Shown here in pieces: positions 1 to 8,025 of a DNA stretch of 64,000 nucleotides. The position numbers were made by a program, and so were the translations under genes. A model generated the notes under the pieces. That model was not told where the DNA came from, searched no databases, and saw only the letters and a program-made list of their open reading frames with translations. Source of the DNA: Mycobacterium deserti (GTDB taxonomy: Bacteria > Actinomycetota > Actinomycetes > Mycobacteriales > Mycobacteriaceae); contig NZ_JAODWD010000001.1 of NCBI RefSeq assembly GCF_025345615.1, positions 1,057,304 through 1,121,303 on the forward strand, in the 5' to 3' direction. Position 1 is the stretch's first letter. The number at the start of each line of letters is the position of its first letter.

Positions 1-703
1 GCACCATGAACTGCGACAGGTAGCGCACGATCGCGATGACGTCGTGCACCATGAACCGAGTCGACGAGGACTGCCGCTTCTCGCCGTTCACCGTCAGCCA
101 CAGCTCGAGGTCCTGCCAGTCGCCGACCTCGTCCGGAGTCGCCAGCACGGGACCGCACGGATTGAAGGTCGGGCACGACTTGCCCTTGACCCATTGCCCT
201 TCGCGCTCCAGCTGGAATGCCCGCTCGCTGACGTCGTTCACTGCGACGAATCCCGCGATCGCCGCGGCGGCGGAGGCATCATCGCGTAGGTGGCTCGACC
301 GGACGCCGATGACCACGCCGAGTTCGACCTCGTAATCCAACTTGGTTCCGCCGACCGGGGAGACGACCGGGTCGAAGGGGCCCGACATGCTGTTCGGCGC
401 CTTCGTGAAGATGACCGGTTCGGTGGTGACCGTGCTGCCGGACTCTGCGGCGTGCTCAGCGTAATTGAGCCCTACACAGAGAATCTGGTGCGGCCTGGCG
501 ATGGGCGGGCCGATCCGGATCCCGTCCAGCGGTTGGCTCCGGTCGTAGTCGCTGAGCGTCCGCGCGAGCTCGGAAAGTCCGCCGCCGGCGAAGAACTCGC
601 CGTCGTAATCGGTAAACCGATCCGAGACGTCGACGTAGCTGTCGTCACCGACCAGAACACCAGGGCGTTCCTCACCGGCGGGGCCGACGCGGACCAATCT
701 CAT
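1..703 (-). CDS. Fumarylacetoacetate hydrolase (FAH) family protein, 3' end cut by window edge
   Basis: The frame is open from ATG at 703 to base 1, so 234 codons are visible and the C-terminus is missing. The protein carries the FAH fold signatures: the substrate-loop region ILCVGLNYAEHA (about 74-85) and the metal-ligand segment DYEVELG (Glu125, Glu127), followed by VNDVSER (Asp157). Family members hydrolyse or isomerise acylpyruvates, decarboxylate oxaloacetate-like acids, or act on ring-cleavage products. Its ATG overlaps the stop of the upstream keto-acid cleavage gene by four bases, so the two are co-transcribed. In a catabolic operon it probably handles a C-C bond downstream of ring opening. 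The exact substrate cannot be read. Confidence 0.88.
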   Translation of the reverse strand, partial: MRLVRVGPAGEERPGVLVGDDSYVDVSDRFTDYDGEFFAGGGLSELARTLSDYDRSQPLDGIRIGPPIARPHQILCVGLNYAEHAAESGSTVTTEPVIFTKAPNSMSGPFDPVVSPVGGTKLDYEVELGVVIGVRSSHLRDDASAAAAIAGFVAVNDVSERAFQLEREGQWVKGKSCPTFNPCGPVLATPDEVGDWQDLELWLTVNGEKRQSSSTRFMVHDVIAIVRYLSQFMV

Positions 704-1584
704 TGTGCGGTCTCGCCGAAGACGATCCGACGAGCCGCCGCGACGTCGGCGACCGGCCTGCCGATGGTCTCCGCCATCTTGACGATGACCTCGACCAACT
801 GCGCATTGCTCTTCGACAGCTCGCCGTCGGGCAGATACGGGTTGTCCTCCCAGCCGACCCGCACATGCCCGCCCATGCCGATGGCCATCGCGGCCAGTGC
901 CCATTGCGTGGACGGATCCATCGTGGAGACGTTCCAATTCACGCCCGTCGGCAGGTGGTCCACGAGATAGGTGAGCGACTTCGGGGTGGGCGGCGTCCAT
1001 GCGCCGCCGGGCCAACCGAGAAATAGTGTGGCCCAGATGGGTTCATTGAGCAGCTGCATGTCACGGATGAATTGCAAGTTCCAGAACGCTCCGGTGTAGA
1101 AGCACTCGATCTCCAGCTTCACGCCGTGCTCTGCCGCCGCTCGGCTGGCCTCCTCCAGCTCGTCGCGCGGGTGCAACGCGTACATCTCGTTGGCGGGCAG
1201 GCTCTCGTCCGGTCGGAAGTACTCGTCGTGGACGTTGAATGCGTAGGACATCATGTCGGGCTTCTGCTTCATCAGCCGGATCTTCTCCGGCAACCGCGCA
1301 CTGGCAATGCCGTACTGGATGATCGGATCGGTCCCGACCGATCTGATCTTGTCGGTGAGGCGCTGCCAACCGTCGTGGTCGATGGTCGACAACCGCTTCC
1401 CGTCGGCACCCATCTCGTGCTCGAGGTAGTGGACGCCGTGGTGATGGCAGATCGTCGCCCCCGCGTTCACTGCATCGATGTACTGCTGACCGATGGTCTC
1501 GGTGTCCTCGATCGGCGGCATGTGCGGATTGCCCGGATAGGACATCGACGAGTCGCATGTGACGGTGATGATCAAGGGGTCCAT
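700..1584 (-). CDS. Beta-keto acid cleavage enzyme (BKACE/DUF849 family)
   Basis: The 294-aa product is a full-length BKACE. Family members use acetyl-CoA to cleave a beta-keto acid, giving acetoacetate and a new acyl-CoA. The zinc ligands are visible: ATICHHHG places His47 and His49 where Kce has His46/His48, and GGHVRVGWEDN supplies the conserved Glu246. I chose the ATG at 1584 because GGAG lies 7-10 bases upstream and the protein then begins MDPLIITVTC. An open frame reaching 1656 only reads through the leader. The ATGA overlap at 700-703 couples it to the FAH gene. Its promoter shares a 35-bp element with the mce operon. The beta-keto acid used is unknown. Confidence 0.92.
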   Translation of the reverse strand: MDPLIITVTCDSSMSYPGNPHMPPIEDTETIGQQYIDAVNAGATICHHHGVHYLEHEMGADGKRLSTIDHDGWQRLTDKIRSVGTDPIIQYGIASARLPEKIRLMKQKPDMMSYAFNVHDEYFRPDESLPANEMYALHPRDELEEASRAAAEHGVKLEIECFYTGAFWNLQFIRDMQLLNEPIWATLFLGWPGGAWTPPTPKSLTYLVDHLPTGVNWNVSTMDPSTQWALAAMAIGMGGHVRVGWEDNPYLPDGELSKSNAQLVEVIVKMAETIGRPVADVAAARRIVFGETAQ

Positions 1585-1602
1585 CGCGGGTTCTCCGTTC
1601 CT

Positions 1603-1637
1603 AAAGACACCAAGTGACTTGGTGTATGTATAACACC
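1603..1637 (-). promoter_or_regulatory. 35-bp promoter/leader element, copy 1 (keto-acid operon)
   Basis: Read on the minus strand, GGTGT and ACACC flank the AT-rich TATACAT, a probable -10 region. This is followed by the perfect 19-bp palindrome ACACCAAGTCACTTGGTGT (plus-strand 1607-1625) and CTTT. The ribosome site of the BKACE gene begins just beyond. The same 35 bases occur once more at 10036-10070 before the mce operon, with one mismatch. Its position between the -10 and the start codon suggests an operator or a leader hairpin. No factor is known to me for it. Confidence 0.7.
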
Positions 1638-1649
1638 CCGCCGCCGCCC

Positions 1650-1679
1650 TTGACACGCAAACTAGAGATTGTTTCTATT
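1650..1679 (+). promoter_or_regulatory. Promoter of the hydrolase/ligase pair, probably leaderless
   Basis: TTGACA (1650-1655), 18 bases, then TCTATT (1674-1679) make a good sigma-A-type promoter. The first GTG begins at 1685, about where transcription should start, so the message may be leaderless. The TetR-type operator at 1663-1677 lies inside the spacer and overlaps the -10, which fits repression. Confidence 0.6.
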
Positions 1680-1682
1680 TTT
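1660..1682. promoter_or_regulatory. Operator site A of the putative TetR regulon (TAGAG-N5-TTCTA)
   Basis: AACTAGAG (1660-1667) and TTCTATTTTT (1673-1682) form the same imperfect dyad found at 9212-9226 and 10005-10019. It sits in the divergent region between the BKACE gene and the alpha/beta hydrolase gene. The likely binder is the TetR protein at 9290-9949, inferred only from proximity and co-occurrence. Confidence 0.6.
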
Positions 1683-1684
1683 CG

Positions 1685-2959
1685 GTGAGCTCCATCGACA
1701 TGGCCAAGCGCCACTTCAGCCTCTTCACCGACCCATGGCTCGACTTCAACGTCATCCGCTACCTGGGCTACGCCTCCCAGGGGGGTGCCACCGTCGGCGA
1801 GGTGCTCGCCATCCTCGCCGACGTCGAGGACGGTGACGTCGAGAGCTGGCACAAGGCCTGGTCGTCGTTCGCTGACCGTCTCGTTGTCGAGGCGCAACGC
1901 CTTGCGGCGCAACCGGAGTCGATCATCGACGCGCGTCGGGCCTACCTGCGCGCGGCGAACTACTACCATGCGTCTGACCAATTCCTGCACGGCTTCGACG
2001 ACCGCAGGGCAGGCGTGTATCAGAAGCTTCGCGCCGCGTTCGGCAAGGTATGCGAACTGGCTTCGCCGCCGGGCAGGCAGCTGGATTATGAATCCGACGG
2101 GGTTCGGATGCCGATGTACTTCCTGCCCGGGTCCTCAGAGCCGGAGAAGTACCCGACGGTGATCATGGTGGGTGGCGCCGATGTGGTGTGTGAGGAGAAT
2201 TTCTTCTACGGCGCCGGTTCACTGCTGGACCGCGGGTACAACGTCGCGCTGATCGAGCTGCCCGGTCAGGTCGGCTCGCTCGCACTCAACGAGGTGTCGA
2301 AATACCGGGCCGACACCGAAGTGCCGTTCGCGGCGATGCTCGACGCACTGACCGCACTCGACGGAGTTGATCCCGACAACCTCTGGTGCGTGTGCTTCTC
2401 CGCGGGCGGATATTTCGGGCCGCGCGCGGCCGCCCACGACCACCGCGTGCGCGGGTGGGTGTTCGACGCTTCGCTGCACGAGCTCGCGGAGCTCCCCCGG
2501 TCCGTCGCGGGTGTCGGCGAAATGCTGGACGGCGGTGCCGATTACGCGACGGTCGACGCCCACATCGAGAGCCTGCGCCACCTGCCCGCGGTCGACTTCT
2601 CGTTCCACTGGTGGGGTAGGCGCGGCGGCGACTACACGGAACCGGTCGAGCGCTACAGCCAGATTATCGAGGACATGGCGGCTTTCACCGTGACGCCGGA
2701 GATGATCGCGAGGATCTCGGGTCCCGTGCTCCTGGTGTGCGGTACATCGGAACCGCCGGCATGGCGGCAGTTGACCCGGCGGATGTTCCAGCAACTCGCC
2801 GTGCCGGACAAAGAATTGGTCGAACTCGGTCCGGAAACCGGCGCCGACGCCCACACGTCGGTCTCCGCGCTCCCGGTCGCCGAGGCGGTGATCCTGCCCT
2901 GGCTGCACCGACACGCCGGGCCCGGAGCGCGTCCCACCTCGGGTCCCGGACGGCCCTGA
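1685..2959 (+). CDS. Alpha/beta hydrolase of the 2,6-dihydroxypseudooxynicotine hydrolase / FrsA-like type
   Basis: The 424-aa protein has a helical N-terminal cap (about 1-135) before an alpha/beta hydrolase core, the layout of C-C bond hydrolases such as dihydroxypseudooxynicotine hydrolase. The nucleophile elbow reads CFSAGG with Ser239, so the usual first Gly of GxSxG is Cys. His390 in GADAHTS is the likely catalytic histidine, and Glu356 or a nearby acid may complete the triad. The GTG at 1685 fits a leaderless start; ATG at 1700 is the alternative. One base separates it from the ligase gene, so they form an operon. It may split a ring-opened or beta-diketone intermediate; the substrate is unknown. 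Confidence 0.82.
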   Translation: MSSIDMAKRHFSLFTDPWLDFNVIRYLGYASQGGATVGEVLAILADVEDGDVESWHKAWSSFADRLVVEAQRLAAQPESIIDARRAYLRAANYYHASDQFLHGFDDRRAGVYQKLRAAFGKVCELASPPGRQLDYESDGVRMPMYFLPGSSEPEKYPTVIMVGGADVVCEENFFYGAGSLLDRGYNVALIELPGQVGSLALNEVSKYRADTEVPFAAMLDALTALDGVDPDNLWCVCFSAGGYFGPRAAAHDHRVRGWVFDASLHELAELPRSVAGVGEMLDGGADYATVDAHIESLRHLPAVDFSFHWWGRRGGDYTEPVERYSQIIEDMAAFTVTPEMIARISGPVLLVCGTSEPPAWRQLTRRMFQQLAVPDKELVELGPETGADAHTSVSALPVAEAVILPWLHRHAGPGARPTSGPGRP

Positions 2960-2960
2960 C

Positions 2961-4469
2961 ATGCGGCTGATCGACTACCTCGACCGCGGTGCGCTCATCG
3001 CCGCCGATGCCGCGTGCGTCATCGACGGCGACCGCAGTCTCACCTACACCGAGGTGGCGACAGCATCGCACCGTATCGGGGGCGGCTTGCGTCGTCACGG
3101 TGTCGGCCTCGGCTCCAGAGTGGCTGTGCTGAGTCCTAATTCGGTAGGGGCCTTCCTGGCAGTCCTCGGCGTGCTCCGGTCGCGGGCGACGTGGATTCCG
3201 GCCAACGTCCGGGCGACCACCGACGAACTGGCCGAACAACTGCGAATCGCCGAGGCCACAGCGCTGTTCTACGACCCCGCACTGCGCGCCGTGGCCGCCG
3301 ATCTCCAACGCGCCGTGCCCACACTTCGGTGGACCATCCCGCTCGACGACCTGCCGTACGACGACGAGCCGGTTCCCGATCCACCGGAATCGAGCACGCG
3401 CGAGGTCATTCTCGGATTCACGGGCGGTACCACCGGGCGACCCAAGGCGGTGGTCGCCAGCGCACGCAACGTGGTGGCGATGACGACAGCGCTGCTCGCC
3501 CACGTCGACATCGGCGACCCCGCTGTATATCTCGCTGCGGCGCCCCTGACCCACGCCGCGGGGATCCTCTGCTTTCCGGTCCTCGCGACCGGTGGCACGA
3601 TCGTCATCCATCGCGGCGTCGACGTCGCAGAGATCCTCGACACCATCGAGCGCCAGCGGGTCACGTTCCTGTTCCTGCCGCCGACGGTGATCTACATGAT
3701 GCTCGCCGCGCCGGGGGTCCGCGATCGCGACTACTCCTCTCTGCGCGCGTTCGTTTACGCCGCCGCGCCCATGGCGCCTGAGAAGGTGCGGCAGGCCATC
3801 GACGTGTTCGGCCCGTGCATGGTGCAGCTGTACGGGCAATCCGAGGCCGCGATGATCTGCACAGTGATGACCGCCGACGACCATCGCGAGGCGCTCACCC
3901 ACGCACCGCACCGGCTCGAGTCCTGCGGCCGCCCTTCGGTGGTGGCTCGGGTGGCAGTGATGGATGACGACGGGAACCTGCTGCCCTCCGGCGCAGTCGG
4001 CGAGATCGTGGTGCGCGGCCCCCTGGTGATGGAGGGCTACCTAGGCGACCCGGACCCTTCCGTGCGCGCGCACGGCTGGCACCATACGGGCGACATCGGG
4101 CGTCTCGATGCCGACGGTTTCGTGTATCTGCTGGACCGCAAGAAGGACATGATCGTCACCGGCGGATTCAATGTCTTCTCCGCCGAGGTCGAAACGGCGG
4201 TGCTGACGCATCCGGCGGTCGCCCAGTGCGCCGTCGTCGGAACCCCCGATCCACACTGGGGTGAGGCGGTCACCGCGGTGATCGAGACGCTGCCGGGCGC
4301 TGACGTGACGCCCACCGAACTGATCGCGCACTGCAAGGCGTTGCTAAGTGGCGTCAAGTGCCCGAAACGGGTGGAGATCTGGCCGGAGCTACCGCGCAGT
4401 GCCGCGGGCAAGATCCTCAAGCGTCAAGTGCGGGAAACGTTCTGGCAGCAGGCTTCCCGCCGCATCTGA
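2961..4469 (+). CDS. AMP-forming acyl/aryl-CoA ligase (ANL superfamily)
   Basis: This is a complete 502-aa adenylating ligase. The AMP-binding P-loop FTGGTTGRPKAVV lies at about 153-165, YGQSEA is the A5 motif, HHTGDIG and DRKKDMIVTGG are the hinge region, and LPRSAAGKILK near the C-terminus carries the catalytic lysine. It activates a carboxylic acid with ATP and CoA. It follows the hydrolase by one base and converges with the LLM gene, which ends two bases away. It is the only CoA-activating enzyme in the cluster, so it probably feeds an acid, taken up or made by the hydroxylases, into CoA-ester catabolism. Confidence 0.9.
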   Translation: MRLIDYLDRGALIAADAACVIDGDRSLTYTEVATASHRIGGGLRRHGVGLGSRVAVLSPNSVGAFLAVLGVLRSRATWIPANVRATTDELAEQLRIAEATALFYDPALRAVAADLQRAVPTLRWTIPLDDLPYDDEPVPDPPESSTREVILGFTGGTTGRPKAVVASARNVVAMTTALLAHVDIGDPAVYLAAAPLTHAAGILCFPVLATGGTIVIHRGVDVAEILDTIERQRVTFLFLPPTVIYMMLAAPGVRDRDYSSLRAFVYAAAPMAPEKVRQAIDVFGPCMVQLYGQSEAAMICTVMTADDHREALTHAPHRLESCGRPSVVARVAVMDDDGNLLPSGAVGEIVVRGPLVMEGYLGDPDPSVRAHGWHHTGDIGRLDADGFVYLLDRKKDMIVTGGFNVFSAEVETAVLTHPAVAQCAVVGTPDPHWGEAVTAVIETLPGADVTPTELIAHCKALLSGVKCPKRVEIWPELPRSAAGKILKRQVRETFWQQASRRI

Positions 4470-4471
4470 AA

Positions 4472-5491
4472 CTACCCGCGAATCACGTCGGCGAGCGCCC
4501 GAAGGGTGGGCTCGTCACGCACACCCGCGATCAGCAGTGTGGTGATCGGCGAGTCACGCCACAGTGTCAGCCGGTCTTTGATCCGTTCGATCGGTCCCAA
4601 CAGGGACGTGGCGTCGGCGAGTTCGTCGGGCACCGCGCGCACGGCCTCCTCCCGTCGGCCGGCCAGGAACAGTTCTTGTACCCGATGCGCCTCCTCGGCG
4701 TAGCCGAGTCGGCCGATGAGGTCGAGATGGAAGTTCTGCTCTCTGGCACCCATACCGCCCATGTACAACGTCAGCGGCATCTTCGCGATCTGCAGCGCCA
4801 TATCCAGGTCGTCGGTCACCACCGTCGTCACCGGCGCCACGATGTCGAAATCGGGATGCCGGTCAGCCAGAGCGTCGCCGTAAACGGACTCGACCATGGA
4901 CGGATCGAGAAAGAAGGGAATCCAGCCGTCGGCGATCTCCGCCGCCAGCGCGACATTCTTCGGTCCTTCGGCACCGAGATACACCGGGATCCGCGATCGC
5001 ACCGGGTGCGCAATGGATTTCAGGGACTTGCCCAGGCCGGTTCCGCTGCGGCACGGCAGGGGGTAGTGGGGCCCGTCGTTCGTGACGGGCTGCTCACGTG
5101 ACCAGACCTGGCGCATGACGTCGACGTACTCGCGGGTGCGGGCCAGCGGTCTGCCGAACGGCTGTCCGTACCAACCCTCCACCACCTGCGGTCCCGAGAC
5201 ACCGACGCCGAGAATCAGGCGCCCGCCTGACAGCCCGTCGAGCGTGAGCGCATGCATCGCCGTCGCGGTGGGTGTGCGTGCCGAGATCTGGGTGACCGCC
5301 GTTCCGAGCTTGATCTTCGACGTGCGGGCGCCGTACCAGGCCAGCGGCGTCAGAGCGTCCGAACCATATGCCTCGGCAGTGAAGACGGAGTCATATCCCA
5401 GGCGTTCGGCGGCCTGCACCGTCTCGGTGAGGTCCTCCACCGACTTCTGCCAATACCCGACTGTCAAGCCAAGATTCAGATCGTTGGTCAT
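4472..5491 (-). CDS. LLM-class (luciferase-like) F420/FMN-dependent oxidoreductase
   Basis: The 339-aa TIM-barrel protein begins MTNDLNLGLTVGYW and contains LGVGVSGPQVVEGWYG and the following segment typical of mycobacterial LLM oxidoreductases, many of which use F420. Members perform hydride transfer or flavin-dependent monooxygenation, including Baeyer-Villiger-like steps. I chose ATG 5491 because GAGG is seven bases upstream; a GTG at 5494 is possible. Its ATG shares one base with the stop of the upstream FAD hydroxylase, so it is the last gene of a five-gene operon starting at 9191. The cofactor and substrate cannot be fixed from sequence alone. Confidence 0.85.
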   Translation of the reverse strand: MTNDLNLGLTVGYWQKSVEDLTETVQAAERLGYDSVFTAEAYGSDALTPLAWYGARTSKIKLGTAVTQISARTPTATAMHALTLDGLSGGRLILGVGVSGPQVVEGWYGQPFGRPLARTREYVDVMRQVWSREQPVTNDGPHYPLPCRSGTGLGKSLKSIAHPVRSRIPVYLGAEGPKNVALAAEIADGWIPFFLDPSMVESVYGDALADRHPDFDIVAPVTTVVTDDLDMALQIAKMPLTLYMGGMGAREQNFHLDLIGRLGYAEEAHRVQELFLAGRREEAVRAVPDELADATSLLGPIERIKDRLTLWRDSPITTLLIAGVRDEPTLRALADVIRG

Positions 5492-6627
5492 CACGTCACC
5501 TCATATCCTGCGGGTCGCGCGAAGCCGGCCACCATTGCCCGGCTGGGGGTCAAGCGCATCGCGGCGTCGCGCAGCCGCGACGAGATCGGTCCATTCATCG
5601 CCGCGAGGCGCCCGACGGAGCGGGCTTCGTCGATGACCACGCCTACCCGGGCACGGCGCTCGTCTGCATAGCGACGCAAGCCCGTGTGGGGGTCGTGCGA
5701 CGATGCCAGCCGCAAAGCCAGCACGACCGCGTCCTCGACGGCCAGGCAGGCGCCCTGCGCGACGTGCGGCGCCATCGCGTGGGCGGCGTCTCCCAACAGC
5801 GCGATCCGCCCCGTGACCCAAGACGGCAGCCGCGGGAGGACGAACACGTCGCTGCGGCTGATTGCGTCCGCCGGGGTCGCCTCGATGATTCTGCCCAATG
5901 GCTCTGCCCAAGAACCGAACTCCTGCAGCAGGTCGTGCTTCATTTCGTCGCCACGGTCGGGCGCGCCCGCAGGCTGGAACCGGGCGGCGAACCAGTAGAC
6001 CCGTCCCCGGCCCATCGGGCTCCATCCCGCCCGTGCGCCGCGCCCGAACGCGACGAACGATGTCGCAGGCACGTCGCCGACATCGACGATTCCCCGCCAT
6101 ACGGTCTGCCCGTCGTAGTGCGGGGACACCTGCGGGTGGAGCGTTTTGCGCACCACTGAGTTGATGCCGTCCGCGCCGACGAGGACATCAGCGCGTCTGC
6201 GTTTGCCGTCGGCGAACGTCGCCTCAACACCGTCGGCGTCCTGGTGCACGGCCACCACCTCACGCCCGAGGTGTAGCCCGACGGTGCCGAAGCGTTCGAG
6301 CAGGATGTCGGAGACGTCGTGACGGTGTACGCACACCGTCGGCAATCCGAAGCGCTCGACGAGCTCGCCGAGTGAGACCCGACTCAGGGTGCGCCCGGTC
6401 GCGGTGCGGAACTCGGTGTGCTCACAGGCGCCAGACGCAGCGAGGAGTTGGTCGAGCATGCCGTAGCGCCGGAACAGTTTGAGTGCGTTGGCCCACAGGG
6501 TCAGGCCTGCGCCGACGGGCCGCGGCTCTGGATATCGTTCACAGATCTCGACGTCGAAGCCGGCCTCTCGAAGCGCGATTCCGGCGAACAGGCCGCCGAT
6601 GCCCGCGCCGACGACAAGGATTCTCAC
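5491..6627 (-). CDS. FAD-dependent aromatic-type monooxygenase (salicylate/3-hydroxybenzoate hydroxylase family)
   Basis: The 378-aa class A flavoprotein hydroxylase has all three family motifs: GAGIGG (7-12) for the FAD ADP moiety, the DG motif VLVGADGINSVVRK, and the GD motif IALLGDAAHAMAPHVAQG. It uses NAD(P)H and O2 to hydroxylate, usually, a phenol-like ring. The start is taken as GTG 6627 (MRILVVGAG), ten bases after the stop of the EthD-like gene; the frame is open further upstream but codes for nothing recognisable there. A second, divergent hydroxylase lies in the same operon (8022-9191), suggesting two successive oxidations. Confidence 0.88.
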   Translation of the reverse strand: MRILVVGAGIGGLFAGIALREAGFDVEICERYPEPRPVGAGLTLWANALKLFRRYGMLDQLLAASGACEHTEFRTATGRTLSRVSLGELVERFGLPTVCVHRHDVSDILLERFGTVGLHLGREVVAVHQDADGVEATFADGKRRRADVLVGADGINSVVRKTLHPQVSPHYDGQTVWRGIVDVGDVPATSFVAFGRGARAGWSPMGRGRVYWFAARFQPAGAPDRGDEMKHDLLQEFGSWAEPLGRIIEATPADAISRSDVFVLPRLPSWVTGRIALLGDAAHAMAPHVAQGACLAVEDAVVLALRLASSHDPHTGLRRYADERRARVGVVIDEARSVGRLAAMNGPISSRLRDAAMRLTPSRAMVAGFARPAGYEVT

Positions 6628-6637
6628 GCCCGTGGAC

Positions 6638-7420
6638 CTAGTAGAGGATGCGTTCGACGGCGAACCAGCTCGGCGAGAGGGACCGGTCGGCGAAGGCGTC
6701 CTGTCCGGCCCGAAGCGCCTTCGCCGCATCACGACCGGCGGGCGTCGCCAACGCGCGAACCAAATCGTCTCGTAGCCAGACGAATTCGTCGAGCCCGTCG
6801 AAACCGTCGGGCTCGGTGCCGCGGACCGTCTTCGACAGGTGTTCGATCGTCGGGTCGTACACGTTGACGTTCTGCACATAGCGCGCGAGGCCGAGATCGG
6901 AGGCGACGGATTCGACGAGAGCGGCGTGCTCGGTGCGGTACACACGCTGTGCCTCCTGGCGGTCAGCCCCTGCGGGCACGTACCAGCCGGAGTAGAACTT
7001 CAGATACGGACCACCCGGCAGCGCGACCGTGCGACCCGGTCCGCGCTCAACAACGACGTGTTCGGTCGCGAACCAGGACGGGGAGCGCACGAGGTCGGTC
7101 ATGTGTTTCTCGTCCACCCCAAGCTTGCGCATGGCCTGCTGCGCAGGCTCCGACGACAGCGTCTCGGCCGCGGTGGCGGCATTGAGCCAGTGCACGCCGA
7201 CTTGGTCGTATCCCAAGGGTGTCTCGGCCCCGTCTCCCCAAAGGTCGTCGTGTAGCAGATAGTCCTCGACCGTGTACGCATGTTCCTTGTGAAGGAGGTC
7301 CAGCGCGCGGCGCACGCTCAGCGAGGTCGGCAGATGATGCTCGTCCCAGTACTTGTGCATCTCCCGCCTGCTTACGTGCGGCATCGGCCGGCACGCCGTC
7401 AGGAACTTGATCTGGTTCAC
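6638..7420 (-). CDS. Tandem EthD-like (dimeric alpha-beta barrel) protein
   Basis: The 260-aa protein is two ferredoxin-like EthD/DUF1330-type halves. The first (about 1-115) contains MHKYWDEHH and the second (about 120-255) contains YRTEHAALVESV, each ending in a PSWFA segment (RSPSWFATEH and LSPSWFAVER), which argues for an internal duplication. Such domains occur in polyketide cyclases, quinone-forming monooxygenases and accessory proteins of alkyl ether degradation. GTG 7420 has GAAGGGA eight bases upstream and overlaps the upstream stop (GTGA). In an operon with two FAD hydroxylases it may be a cofactor-free oxygenase or a helper. This is a family-level call. Confidence 0.75.
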   Translation of the reverse strand: MNQIKFLTACRPMPHVSRREMHKYWDEHHLPTSLSVRRALDLLHKEHAYTVEDYLLHDDLWGDGAETPLGYDQVGVHWLNAATAAETLSSEPAQQAMRKLGVDEKHMTDLVRSPSWFATEHVVVERGPGRTVALPGGPYLKFYSGWYVPAGADRQEAQRVYRTEHAALVESVASDLGLARYVQNVNVYDPTIEHLSKTVRGTEPDGFDGLDEFVWLRDDLVRALATPAGRDAAKALRAGQDAFADRSLSPSWFAVERILY

Positions 7421-8025
7421 GCGGTATTCCCTTCGATGTGGTCGACCAACTCGGTGAGAAAGCGTGCGGCGGGCACGCCGTCGGTGACGCGGTGGTCCAC
7501 GGAAAGGCTGAACCACACGCGGTTCCGCTTGCTCAGCGCTCCCACTGCCAGGATCGCGGCCTGCGGAGGTATCACCAGCGCACGGAACCGCGGGATGCCG
7601 TGTCCGCCGAGGTTCGACACGGTGAACGTCGCGGAGTACAACTCCGTGGGGCGCAGCGTGCCTGCCCGCGCGGCGGCCACCAGTCGTCGGCGCTCGCCTC
7701 GGATCTCGGCTGGTGTGAGACGGTCTGCACCTCGGACGGCGGGCGCGAGGATGCCGTCCTCGACAGCGATGGCCACCCCGATGTTGATGTCCGCGTGCTC
7801 GTTGACGGTCTGAGTGGCCTCGTCGTAGGAGGCGTTGATCCTGCGGTGCCGCGCCAGGGTTCGGGCGACCGCGGTCACGACGATGTCTTCGACGCTGCAC
7901 CCTGAATCCGCCGCCGTGGCCAGAGCATCCGCCATATCGGCGCGTGCTTCGAGCGTGAACTGCGGCACGGCGGCGCTCGCCGTCATCGTCGCCGCGACCG
8001 CACGCCGCAACGCAGAAGCACTCAC
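7417..8025 (-). CDS. Stand-alone 2-oxoacid dehydrogenase E2 acyltransferase catalytic domain
   Basis: The 202-aa product corresponds only to the CoA-dependent acyltransferase domain of E2 enzymes. The active-site motif DHRVTDG (His178, Asp182) and the VSNLGGHGIP segment are intact. The lipoyl domain and the peripheral E1/E3-binding domain are absent, so it cannot act as a normal E2. It may transfer an acyl group between CoA and another thiol or a small molecule. It overlaps both neighbours by four bases (GTGA), so its dose is coupled to the hydroxylases. I saw no E1 or E3 gene in the window. Confidence 0.8.
   Translation of the reverse strand: MSASALRRAVAATMTASAAVPQFTLEARADMADALATAADSGCSVEDIVVTAVARTLARHRRINASYDEATQTVNEHADINIGVAIAVEDGILAPAVRGADRLTPAEIRGERRRLVAAARAGTLRPTELYSATFTVSNLGGHGIPRFRALVIPPQAAILAVGALSKRNRVWFSLSVDHRVTDGVPAARFLTELVDHIEGNTA

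Noticed and set aside
290..970. Plus-strand open frame of 226 codons
   Set aside because: It lies antisense to the FAH and BKACE genes, both of which have intact motifs and coupled starts; its translation matches no family and is a GC-rich shadow.
2685..3911. Minus-strand open frame of 408 codons
   Set aside because: Antisense to the hydrolase and acyl-CoA ligase; composition is Arg/Gly-rich with no domain, as expected of a shadow frame.
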